Shown: positions 1-5,693 of the stretch, piece by piece
Position numbering within the stretch: position 1 is the first letter of the stretch
Layout: every line of letters begins with the position of its first letter
NCBI GenBank assembly: GCA_900751665.1
Contig: CAADSV010000224.1
Location: 1 to 7,283 of the forward strand
Origin: an uncultured Collinsella sp.
GTDB lineage: Bacteria > Actinomycetota > Coriobacteriia > Coriobacteriales > Coriobacteriaceae
DNA: 7,283 nucleotides
Reading direction: 5' to 3'
Program-made: the position numbers and the translations under genes
The notes under the pieces: model-generated
Database searches by the model: none
What the model saw: the letters and a program-made list of their open reading frames with translations, nothing else
What the model was told of the DNA's origin: nothing

Positions 1-195
1 GATGGACTCAAACACAAGATGGCTGGGGCCGTCACCCAGTTTGCGCCCGCTGACGTGGCCGTTTTCGATCACTACGATGGAGTGGTCCACGTCCTCGGTC
101 TCCAGGTCGTGGACGACGACTTCGCAGTTGGGGCCAAACTGGAGCGCCAGGCCGTGTGCAAGGCGCTTGTAAAACTCAATCTGTGCGGGGGTCAT
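1..195 (-). CDS. YheO-like PAS-domain transcriptional regulator (5' part only)
   Basis: This is the N-terminal 65 residues of a DNA-binding regulator; the rest lies beyond the left edge. The start is the ATG at 195-193, preceded by the strong Shine-Dalgarno AGGAAGG (207-201) with a 5-base spacer. The reading frame stays open to base 1. Residues 23-52 contain the pattern typical of the YheO-like PAS domain: N-C-E-V-V-V-H-D-L near 23-31, then S-I-V-V-I-E-N-G-H-V-S-G-R-K at 39-52. Known members of this family (YheO, DauR) carry this PAS-type domain first and a helix-turn-helix at the C-terminus, which is not visible here. The gene is divergent from dpaL across a 277-base gap with two palindromes, so it probably senses a metabolite and controls the rightward catabolic genes and perhaps itself. 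The ligand is unknown. Family call is fairly sure; target is inference. Confidence 0.82.
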   Translation of the reverse strand, partial: MTPAQIEFYKRLAHGLALQFGPNCEVVVHDLETEDVDHSIVVIENGHVSGRKLGDGPSHLVFESI

Positions 196-314
196 GGGTA
201 CCTTCCTAAAAATTAGTTTGGGCACACTTTGCCATAAACCACACCTGTTCGCAAATAACGAAAGCGTTGCTGCGTCATGTAACCGTTCGTCGGCGAAAAG
301 GTACCGATTACGGC

Positions 315-329
315 AACAAACAGTTTGTT
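315..329. promoter_or_regulatory. Candidate operator 1 (palindrome AACAAA-N3-TTTGTT)
   Basis: The sequence AACAAACAGTTTGTT is a perfect inverted repeat of seven bases either side of one central base (322). It lies between the divergent regulator gene and dpaL and shares its core with a second palindrome at 364-382. The two 19-base blocks (313 or 314 to 332 and 364-382) agree at 15 of 19 positions. Binding by the adjacent YheO-like regulator is inferred from position and symmetry only. Confidence 0.55.
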
Positions 330-333
330 AGGT

Positions 334-362
334 TTGCCAATCAAAAAGTGTGATAGAACAGT
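334..362 (+). promoter_or_regulatory. Possible dpaL promoter between the two palindromes (weak)
   Basis: TTGCCA at 334-339 matches five of six bases of the TTGACA -35 consensus. The -10 element is not clear: AACAGT at 357-362 gives a 17-base spacer but only three matches, and TAGAAC at 354-359 gives four matches but a 14-base spacer. The placement, directly after operator 1 and directly before operator 2, is what makes it plausible. No convincing promoter was found for the leftward regulator gene. Confidence 0.25.
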
Positions 363-363
363 G

Positions 364-382
364 CTAACAAACTTTTTGTTAG
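364..382. promoter_or_regulatory. Candidate operator 2 (palindrome CTAACAAA-N3-TTTGTTAG)
   Basis: CTAACAAACTTTTTGTTAG is an inverted repeat of eight bases per arm around a three-base centre at 373. It carries the same AACAAA-N3-TTTGTT core as the palindrome at 315-329. The centre-to-centre distance is 51 bases, about five helical turns, which would put both sites on the same face of the DNA. If dpaL is transcribed from the weak -35-like element at 334-339, this site would cover the transcription start, which suits a repressor. The regulator assignment is inference. Confidence 0.55.
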
Positions 383-397
383 GCATCCACATAAAAG

Positions 398-426
398 TTC
401 AGCCGTGTGAATGGGATCGGGCTGAA
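398..426 (+). other. Hairpin in the dpaL 5' leader
   Basis: TTCAGCC (398-404) and GGCTGAA (420-426) form a perfect seven-base-pair stem with a 15-base loop. It lies about 33 bases upstream of the dpaL Shine-Dalgarno (AAGGAG, 459-464). No T-run follows, so it is not a terminator. It could stabilise the message, act in leader regulation, or be chance. It does not match any riboswitch class I recognise. Confidence 0.35.
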
Positions 427-472
427 ACGCGTATGCGGGGGCCGGCAAGAGAGGACTTAAGGAGTTCACCGT

Positions 473-1687
473 ATGGCCGATAAGATCCAGTGGGCGGGCA
501 ACACGATGCCCAAGAGCGATGACAAGCACTTGGGAATCATGAGTCTCGACCACGTGAAGAAGGCCCGCGCCTTCCACCAGTCGTTCCCTCAATATACCGT
601 CACCCCGCTTGCCCGCCTGGACGGTCAGGCTGCGCGCTTGGGTCTGTCCAACCTGTGCGTTAAGGACGAGAGCTATCGCTTTGGCCTCAACGCCTTTAAG
701 GTTCTGGGCGGTTCGTTTGCCATGGCCAACTATATTGCCGACGAGACCGGCAAGGACGTTGCCGACTGCACCTTCGATTACCTGACCTCCGATCAGCTGG
801 CCGAGGACTTTGGCCAGGCTACCTTCTTTACCGCCACCGACGGCAACCATGGTCGCGGCGTGGCATGGGCTGCCAACAAGCTGGGCCAGAAGGCTGTCGT
901 GCACATGCCCAAGGGTTCCACCAAGCCCCGCTTCGATAACATCGCCGCCGAGGGCGCCACGGTGACCATCGAAGAGGTCAACTACGACGAGTGCGTGCGC
1001 ATGGCCGCCGCCGAGGCCGACGCCTGTGAGCGCGGCGTTATCGTTCAGGACACCGCCTGGGAGGGCTACGAGAAGATCCCGTCTTGGATCATGGAGGGCT
1101 ACGGCACCATGGCTTCCGAGGCTGCCGAGCAGCTGCGCGAGATGGCCATCAACCGCCCGACGCACGTGTTTGTCCAGGCTGGCGTGGGTTCGCTCGCCGG
1201 CGCCGTGGTGGGCTACTTCACCAACCTGTATCCCGATAACCCGCCCACCTTCGTCGTGGTTGAGTGCGCGCCTGCCGCCTGCCTGTACAAGGGCGCTGCC
1301 GCCGGCGACGGCGATCCGCGTATCGTGGACGGTGACATGCCCTCCATCATGGCCGGCCTGTGCTGCGGCGAGCCCAACATCCTGGGCTGGGATATCCTGC
1401 GCAACCACACCACCGCCTTCGTGTCCTGCCCCGACTGGGTCACCGCTCGCGGCATGCGCACCCTGGGCGCTCCCGAGAAGGGCGACCCGCGCGTCATCTC
1501 CGGCGAGTCCGGCGCTGTGACCACCGGCCTGGTCGAGACTCTCATGCTCGATCCCGAGTACGCCGAGCTCAAGGAGCTCATCGGCCTGGATAAGACGAGC
1601 TCCGTGCTCTGCTTCTCCACGGAAGGTGACACGGACCCCGATCAGTATCGTCGAATTGTTTGGGAAGGCGAATATCCCACTTGCTAA
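473..1687 (+). CDS. dpaL: Diaminopropionate ammonia-lyase (PLP-dependent, YgeX/DpaL)
   Basis: This 404-residue PLP enzyme of fold type II is predicted to cleave 2,3-diaminopropionate into pyruvate and two ammonia in the cytoplasm. The start is fixed by AAGGAG at 459-464, eight bases before the ATG. The Schiff-base lysine is K76, in the motif N-A-F-K-V-L-G-G-S (73-81). D123 in T-D-G-N-H-G-R-G (122-129) and D193 in Q-D-T-A-W-E-G-Y (192-199) sit where the E. coli enzyme has its catalytic aspartates. The phosphate-binding glycine loop is Q-A-G-V-G-S-L-A-G (235-243), and S-T-E-G-D-T-D (382-388) is the typical C-terminal signature. Length is normal for the family (close to 400). It is the first gene of the rightward series, 74 bases before ygeY. 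In E. coli the orthologue ygeX lies between ygeW and ygeY; here it precedes ygeY and ygeW lies behind both. The pyruvate it releases is the likely carbon gain of the pathway. Confidence 0.95.
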   Translation: MADKIQWAGNTMPKSDDKHLGIMSLDHVKKARAFHQSFPQYTVTPLARLDGQAARLGLSNLCVKDESYRFGLNAFKVLGGSFAMANYIADETGKDVADCTFDYLTSDQLAEDFGQATFFTATDGNHGRGVAWAANKLGQKAVVHMPKGSTKPRFDNIAAEGATVTIEEVNYDECVRMAAAEADACERGVIVQDTAWEGYEKIPSWIMEGYGTMASEAAEQLREMAINRPTHVFVQAGVGSLAGAVVGYFTNLYPDNPPTFVVVECAPAACLYKGAAAGDGDPRIVDGDMPSIMAGLCCGEPNILGWDILRNHTTAFVSCPDWVTARGMRTLGAPEKGDPRVISGESGAVTTGLVETLMLDPEYAELKELIGLDKTSSVLCFSTEGDTDPDQYRRIVWEGEYPTC

Positions 1688-1694
1688 TCGTTGG

Positions 1695-1721
1695 GGCGGA
1701 GTAAATAGGTATCGCTCCGCC
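1695..1721 (+). other. Intergenic hairpin between dpaL and ygeY
   Basis: GGCGGAG (1695-1701) and CTCCGCC (1715-1721) form a GC-rich seven-base-pair stem with a 13-base loop, just after the dpaL stop at 1685-1687. There is no T-run behind it (the bases that follow are ACCTCACAGG), so a full Rho-independent terminator is unlikely. It may mark an RNA processing site, protect the dpaL message from 3' decay, or cause partial termination. Confidence 0.4.
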
Positions 1722-1761
1722 ACCTCACAGGTAGATTCCTTCGTTTGAAAGGTTATGAACA

Positions 1762-3147
1762 ATGGCTAAAGAACTCGATTTCGACGCTATCAAGGCTGCT
1801 GCTGAGTCTCATCGTGCTGATATGACTCGCTTCCTGCGCGCTATGATCTCTCACCCCTCTGAGTCCTGCGAGGAGGGTGAGGTTGTTGCCTGCATCAAGG
1901 CCGAGATGGAGAGCCTTGGCTATGACGAGGTCAAGGTCGACGGCCTGGGCAACGTCATGGGCTTTATGGGCGAGGGCGACAAGATCATCGCCATCGACTC
2001 CCACATCGACACCGTCGGCATCGGCAACATCGAGAACTGGGACGCCGATCCCTATGAGGGCTACGAGACCGACGAGATCATCTACGGCCGCGGCGGCTCT
2101 GACCAGGAGGGCGGCATGGCTTCCGCTACCTACGCTGCCAAGATGATGAAGGACATGGGCCTCATCCCCGAGGGTTACAAGATCATGGTCGTCGGCACCG
2201 TCCAGGAAGAGGACTGCGACGGCATGTGCTGGCAGTACATCTACAACAAGGACGGCATTAAGCCCGAGTTCGTCATTTCCACCGAGCCCACCGACGGCGG
2301 CATCTATCGCGGTCACCGCGGCCGCATGGAGATCCGTGTCGACGTTCACGGCACCTCCTGCCACGGCTCCGCTCCCGACCGCGGCGACAACGCCATCTAC
2401 AAGATGGCCGACATCATCGCCGACGTCCGTGCCCTCAACAACAACGGCTGCGACGAGTCGACCGACATCAAGGGCCTCGTCAAGATGCTCGACCCCAAGT
2501 ACAACCCCGAGCACTTCGAGGACGCCCGCTTCCTGGGTCGCGGCACCTGCACCGTCAGCCAGATCTTCTACACCAGCCCCAGCCGCTGCGCTGTCGCTGA
2601 CTCCTGCGCCATCTCCATCGACCGTCGCATGACCGCCGGCGAGACTTGGGAGTCCTGCCTGGACGAGATCCGCAACCTGCCGGCCGCCAAGAAGTACGGC
2701 GACGACGTGAAGGTCTCCATGTACATGTACGACCGTCCGTCCTGGACCGGTGAGGTCTACGAGACCGAGGCTTACTTCCCCACGTGGATCAACAAGGAGA
2801 CCGCCCCGCACGTCAAGGCCCTCGTCGACGCTCACAAGGCCATGTTTGGTGACGAGCGCATCGGCTGCGAGCCCAGCATGGACAAGCGCGCCGGTCGCCC
2901 GCTGTGCGACAAGTGGACCTTCTCCACGAACTGCGTCTCCATCCAGGGCCGCTACGGCATCCCCTGCGTGGGCTTTGGCCCGGGTGCCGAGTCTCAGGCT
3001 CACGCTCCCAACGAGGTCACCTACAAGGACGACCTGGTCACCGCTGCCGCCATGTACGTGGCTGCCCTGAACCTCTACGATCCGAGCCTGGCCGATGGCG
3101 ACGCCACCGTGTTCCGCGCCGGTCTGACCAACAACAAGATCGATTAG
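1762..3147 (+). CDS. ygeY: M20-family metallohydrolase YgeY
   Basis: This 461-residue protein belongs to the M20 (ArgE/DapE/CPG2-type) di-zinc hydrolases, in the YgeY branch known from E. coli. Metal-site residues are visible in order: H81 and D83 (S-H-I-D-T-V), bridging D114 (G-G-S-D-Q-E-G-G), general base E149 with ligand E150 (V-Q-E-E-D), E175 (S-T-E-P-T-D) and H414 (Q-A-H-A-P-N-E). The dimerisation domain begins near 185, with H201 in C-H-G-S-A-P. GAAAGG (1747-1752) precedes the ATG by nine bases. The true substrate is not established; beside DpaL and YgeW it most likely cuts an amide or ureido bond of a purine-derived intermediate. As I recall it, E. coli YgeY is about 400 residues. The extra length here seems to lie near 226-256, near 364-383, and in a C-terminal tail after about 440. 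The first 30 codons use many T-ending codons, unlike the C-ending rest, perhaps keeping the initiation region unstructured. Confidence 0.92.
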   Translation: MAKELDFDAIKAAAESHRADMTRFLRAMISHPSESCEEGEVVACIKAEMESLGYDEVKVDGLGNVMGFMGEGDKIIAIDSHIDTVGIGNIENWDADPYEGYETDEIIYGRGGSDQEGGMASATYAAKMMKDMGLIPEGYKIMVVGTVQEEDCDGMCWQYIYNKDGIKPEFVISTEPTDGGIYRGHRGRMEIRVDVHGTSCHGSAPDRGDNAIYKMADIIADVRALNNNGCDESTDIKGLVKMLDPKYNPEHFEDARFLGRGTCTVSQIFYTSPSRCAVADSCAISIDRRMTAGETWESCLDEIRNLPAAKKYGDDVKVSMYMYDRPSWTGEVYETEAYFPTWINKETAPHVKALVDAHKAMFGDERIGCEPSMDKRAGRPLCDKWTFSTNCVSIQGRYGIPCVGFGPGAESQAHAPNEVTYKDDLVTAAAMYVAALNLYDPSLADGDATVFRAGLTNNKID

Positions 3148-3168
3148 TCCCATTCCTCGATCTTGTTG
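3132..3168 (+). other. Perfect 12-bp stem hairpin across the ygeY stop codon
   Basis: CAACAAGATCGA (3132-3143) and TCGATCTTGTTG (3157-3168) are perfect reverse complements separated by 13 bases. The left arm encodes the last residues of YgeY, and the stop codon TAG (3145-3147) lies in the loop. The length of a perfect match is well beyond what is expected by chance at this distance. No T-run follows directly, so it may stop 3' exonucleases or form a bipartite termination structure with the next hairpin at 3170-3194. Confidence 0.6.
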
Positions 3169-3169
3169 A

Positions 3170-3194
3170 GCCGGGGACAGCCTATGCCCCCGGC
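3170..3194 (+). terminator. GC-rich hairpin following ygeY (possible terminator without U-tract)
   Basis: GCCGGGG (3170-3176) and CCCCGGC (3188-3194) make a seven-base-pair, almost all G/C stem with an 11-base loop. It begins two bases after the 12-bp hairpin that spans the ygeY stop. The bases behind it (ACCTCCTGTTG) contain no real T-tract, so termination is uncertain. A promoter-like sequence begins nine bases later, which supports some separation of ygeY from ygeW at the transcript level. Confidence 0.4.
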
Positions 3195-3202
3195 ACCTCC
3201 TG

Positions 3203-3230
3203 TTGACTTGGGGCCCGCAGTCGTTATCTT
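3203..3230 (+). promoter_or_regulatory. Candidate promoter for ygeW-arcC
   Basis: TTGACT (3203-3208, five of six consensus bases) and TATCTT (3225-3230, four of six) are separated by 16 bases. The site lies in the 201-base ygeY-ygeW gap just downstream of two hairpins. A start near 3237 would leave a leader of about 110 bases before ygeW. This is the best sigma-70-type match I see in the window, but it is read by eye and untested. Confidence 0.45.
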
Positions 3231-3333
3231 CCATGCTTCCTCAACGGTGGCGGGTCCTCGTCATGGTGCTCTGTATGTTCTAGTCACACGCGCATGCCGG
3301 AGCACATCTACTCATTGCGATCGTTTCATCTTT

Positions 3334-3341
3334 AGAAAGGA
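3334..3341 (+). promoter_or_regulatory. Ribosome binding site that fixes the ygeW start
   Basis: AGAAAGGA sits eight bases before the ATG at 3349. The same reading frame is open back to an ATG at 3163, but that start lies inside the hairpin at 3132-3168, has no Shine-Dalgarno, and would add 62 residues absent from the carbamoyltransferase family. The similar GAAAGG before ygeY (1747-1752) supports this choice. Confidence 0.8.
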
Positions 3342-3348
3342 CATTTCC

Positions 3349-4551
3349 ATGGACGCTAAGTTTACCGAGCTCGTCGAGCAGCTGAACGGCCTCGATTTTA
3401 AGGGTATGTACGGCAGCGACTTCCTGCACACCTGGGACAAGACCACCGATGAGCTCAAGGCGCTCTACATCGTCGCCGACGCACTGCGCGAGCTGCGTGA
3501 GAACAACGTCTCGTCCAAGATCTTCGACTCGGGCCTGGCCGTCTCCCTGTTCCGCGACAACTCCACCCGTACGCGTTTCTCCTTCTCTAAGGCCGCCAAC
3601 CTGCTCGGCCTTGAGCTGCAGGACCTGGACGAGAAGAAGTCCCAGATCGCCCACGGCGAGACCGTCCGCGAGACCGCTACCATGATCTCCTTCATGGCCG
3701 ACGTCATCGGCATCCGCGACGACATGTACATCGGCAAGGGCGACGCCTACATGGCCGAGGTCTCCGAGTCCGTACAGCAGGCCTACGAGGATGGCGTTCT
3801 GGATCACCGTCCCACGCTCATCTCCCTGCAGTCCGATTCCGATCACCCCACGCAGTCCTCTGCCGACATGCTTTACCTCATCAACGAGTTTGGCGGCCTC
3901 GAGAACCTCAAGGGCAAGAAGGTTGCTGTCACCTGGGCCTATTCGCCCTCTTACGGCAAGCCGCTGTCCTGCCCGCAGTCGCTGATCAGCCTGCTGCCCC
4001 GCTTTGGCATGGACGTCACCCTGGCTCACCCCGAGGGCTACGACCTTATGCCCGAGGTCGTCGAGCGCGCCAAGGGCTATGCCGCCGAGTCCGGCACCAC
4101 CTTTAAGCAGGTCAACACCATGGCCGAGGCCTTCGAGGGCGCCGACATCGTGATCCCCAAGAGCTGGGCTCCGTTTGCCGCCATGGAGAAGCGTACCAAC
4201 CTGTACGCCGAGGGCGACGACGCCGGCATCGCAGCGCTCGAGAAGGAGCTGCTCGCCCAGAACGCTACGCATCAGGATTGGTGCTCCACGACCGAGCTCA
4301 TGGAGAAGACTGCCAACGGCCAGGACACCATCTTTATGCACCCGCTGCCCGCTGACATCTCCGGTGTCTCCTGCGAGCACGGCGAGGTTAACGCCGACGT
4401 CTTCGACATGCACCGCGTGGGCATGTACAAGGAGGCCAGCTACAAGCCGTACGCCATCGCTGCCATGATGTTCCTGCAGAAGGTTGCCGATCCCGCCGCC
4501 GCCCTCAAGGCCCTCGACGAGCGCAACACCGCCCGCTGGTTCCAGGCCTAA
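3349..4551 (+). CDS. ygeW: Knotted carbamoyltransferase YgeW
   Basis: This 400-residue protein is an aspartate/ornithine carbamoyltransferase-type enzyme of the YgeW branch, whose members have a knotted fold like acetylornithine carbamoyltransferase. The carbamoyl-phosphate loop is F-R-D-N-S-T-R-T-R-F (68-77), followed by H-P-T-Q (166-169) and H-P-L-P-A-D (331-336), so all three catalytic signatures are present. The N-terminal domain covers about 1-160 and the second domain about 180-370. Length agrees with E. coli YgeW, close to 400. The family's natural substrate was long unknown. Next to carbamate kinase and diaminopropionate lyase, it most likely runs in the phosphorolytic direction, taking a carbamoyl group from a ureido derivative of 2,3-diaminopropionate to give carbamoyl phosphate. 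It is followed by arcC after 14 bases. Codon use is strongly C-ending, suggesting high expression. Confidence 0.93.
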   Translation: MDAKFTELVEQLNGLDFKGMYGSDFLHTWDKTTDELKALYIVADALRELRENNVSSKIFDSGLAVSLFRDNSTRTRFSFSKAANLLGLELQDLDEKKSQIAHGETVRETATMISFMADVIGIRDDMYIGKGDAYMAEVSESVQQAYEDGVLDHRPTLISLQSDSDHPTQSSADMLYLINEFGGLENLKGKKVAVTWAYSPSYGKPLSCPQSLISLLPRFGMDVTLAHPEGYDLMPEVVERAKGYAAESGTTFKQVNTMAEAFEGADIVIPKSWAPFAAMEKRTNLYAEGDDAGIAALEKELLAQNATHQDWCSTTELMEKTANGQDTIFMHPLPADISGVSCEHGEVNADVFDMHRVGMYKEASYKPYAIAAMMFLQKVADPAAALKALDERNTARWFQA

Positions 4552-4565
4552 AGCTGGGCTGAGAA

Positions 4566-5516
4566 ATGGCTAAGCGTATTGTTGTCGCCCTGGGTGGAAA
4601 CGCCCTCGGCGCCAACCTTCCCGAGCAGATGGAGGCCGTCAAGACGACTTCCAAGGCTATCGTCGACCTGATCGAGGAGGGCAACGAGGTCGTCGTCGTG
4701 CATGGCAACGGCCCCCAGGTGGGTATGATCGCCAACGCGATGGCAGAGCTCACACGCTCTAACCCTCAGAAGTACATTCCCTGTCCACTGTCCGTTTGCG
4801 GTGCCATGAGCCAGGGCTACATTGGCTATGACCTGCAAAACGCCCTGCGCGAGGAAATGCTCGACCGCAATATCGACAAGGGTGTCGCCACCGTGCTCAC
4901 CCAGGTCGAGGTTGCGGCGGACGACCCGGCCCTTGCCGACCCGGTCAAGCCGATCGGTCCGTGGATGAGCGAGGCCGAGGCCAAGGAGCTGGAGGCCGAC
5001 CGCGGCTACCAGTTTATCCACGACGAGAAGCAGGGCTTCCGTCGCGTGGTGGCTTCGCCCAAGCCCGTGAACATTGTCGAGCTCGACACCATCAAGTCGC
5101 TCGTCGAGTCCAACCATGTGGTGATCTCCTGCGGCGGTGGCGGCATTCCCGTCACCAAGGCCCAAGGCAACCACCTTAAGGGCGCTGCCGCCGTCATTGA
5201 TAAGGACTTTGCGGCCGAGAAGCTCGCCGAGCAGCTCGATGCCGATGCCCTGATTATCCTGACGGCCGTGGAGAAGGTTGCCATTGGCTTTGGCACCGAC
5301 CACGAGCAGTGGCTCGACACGCTGACCGCGGCTGACGTAAAGCGTCTGTCCGAGGCCAACGAGTTCGGTCGCGGCTCCATGCTGCCCAAGGTCCAGGCCG
5401 CCTCGACGTTTGCCGAGAGCAAGCCGGGCCGCACGGCGCTCATCACGCTGCTCGAGAAGGCGCGCGATGGCCTTGCCGGCAAGACCGGTACCACGTTTAC
5501 CGGCGACGCTGAGTAG
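4566..5516 (+). CDS. arcC: Carbamate kinase (ArcC/YqeA type)
   Basis: This 316-residue amino-acid kinase family enzyme converts carbamoyl phosphate and ADP into ATP and carbamate, which breaks down to CO2 and ammonia. The motifs are V-A-L-G-G-N-A-L (7-14), H-G-N-G-P-Q-V-G (46-53), C-G-G-G-G-I-P-V (189-196), V-I-D-K-D (210-214) and F-G-R-G-S-M-L-P-K-V-Q-A (267-278). Length is normal. Only 14 bases separate it from the ygeW stop, and no clear Shine-Dalgarno is present (GGG at 4556-4558 and GAG at 4561-4563 are the best). Translation is therefore probably coupled to ygeW. The pairing with a carbamoyltransferase, with no arginine deiminase nearby, points to ATP gain from a ureido compound, as for yqeA in the E. 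coli cluster, and not to the arginine deiminase pathway. A hairpin follows at 5533-5564. Confidence 0.94.
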   Translation: MAKRIVVALGGNALGANLPEQMEAVKTTSKAIVDLIEEGNEVVVVHGNGPQVGMIANAMAELTRSNPQKYIPCPLSVCGAMSQGYIGYDLQNALREEMLDRNIDKGVATVLTQVEVAADDPALADPVKPIGPWMSEAEAKELEADRGYQFIHDEKQGFRRVVASPKPVNIVELDTIKSLVESNHVVISCGGGGIPVTKAQGNHLKGAAAVIDKDFAAEKLAEQLDADALIILTAVEKVAIGFGTDHEQWLDTLTAADVKRLSEANEFGRGSMLPKVQAASTFAESKPGRTALITLLEKARDGLAGKTGTTFTGDAE

Positions 5517-5532
5517 GCATATCTGCACCATT

Positions 5533-5564
5533 GAGGGGGGTGCCCTGCGTCGCGGGGTGCCCTC
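5533..5564 (+). terminator. Likely Rho-independent terminator after arcC
   Basis: GAGGG (5533-5537) pairs with CCCTC (5560-5564), and inside it CCCTGC pairs with GCGGGG around the loop GTC (5543-5557, including one T-G pair). The result is a long G/C-rich hairpin with one internal loop. CTTTGT follows, a weak T-tract. It starts 16 bases after the arcC stop codon. It probably ends or weakens transcription from upstream, so mocA-hyuA may have their own promoter. Confidence 0.5.
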
Positions 5565-5635
5565 CTTTGTGCTATGGAGAGCCAAGGGGCGTTCGCTGGA
5601 AAACGAGCGCATGCCTGTTCCGACGGAGTGCGAGC

Positions 5636-5663
5636 TTGGTATGGTGGGTATAGCAACTATGGT
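5636..5663 (+). promoter_or_regulatory. Weak promoter-like sequence before mocA
   Basis: TTGGTA (5636-5641) and TATGGT (5658-5663) each match four of six consensus bases with a 16-base spacer. A start near 5670 would leave only about 24 bases before the mocA ATG. The evidence is position, downstream of the arcC hairpin, plus a weak match. It may be chance. Confidence 0.2.
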
Positions 5664-5676
5664 GTCCAAGGTGGCC

Positions 5677-5684
5677 AGGGGAGG
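5677..5684 (+). promoter_or_regulatory. Ribosome binding site that fixes the mocA start
   Basis: AGGGGAGG is a strong Shine-Dalgarno nine bases before the ATG at 5694. The frame is open back to an ATG at 5574, but the 40 extra residues are rich in Gly, Ala and Ser, match nothing in the family, and would place the nucleotide-binding loop far from the N-terminus. Confidence 0.8.
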
Positions 5685-5693
5685 TTTGCGGAG

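Noticed and set aside
19..216. 65-codon plus-strand frame at the left edge
   Set aside because: It is the complement of the regulator's coding start, which has a clear Shine-Dalgarno and a PAS-family motif.
390..395. CATAAA as a -10 element for dpaL
   Set aside because: No -35-like hexamer sits at a suitable distance upstream (the bases there belong to operator 2).
383..472. Riboswitch (purine, xanthine-II/NMT1 or guanidine type) in the dpaL leader
   Set aside because: Only one simple hairpin is visible; I could not find the conserved loops or junction bases of those classes.
341..1762. Long open frame of 473 codons on the minus strand opposite dpaL
   Set aside because: It is antisense to a gene with full catalytic motifs, lacks recognisable domains, and is rich in Gly, Ala, Val and His as expected from the reverse frame of GC-rich codons.
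1753..3234. Long open frame of 493 codons on the minus strand opposite ygeY
   Set aside because: It is a low-complexity Val/Asp/Ala/Gly antisense shadow produced by the biased codons of ygeY; no motif and no convincing ribosome site.
3266..3305. 6-bp inverted repeat GTGCTC/GAGCAC in the ygeW leader
   Set aside because: The stem is short and the loop is 28 bases, so chance is likely.
3163..3348. 62-residue N-terminal extension of YgeW from an upstream in-frame ATG
   Set aside because: It lies over hairpins and a promoter-like site, lacks a Shine-Dalgarno, and is not found in family members; the ATG at 3349 has a good site.
5574..5693. 40-residue N-terminal extension of MocA
   Set aside because: It has no family match and would move the nucleotide-binding loop away from the N-terminus; AGGGGAGG at 5677-5684 supports the start at 5694.
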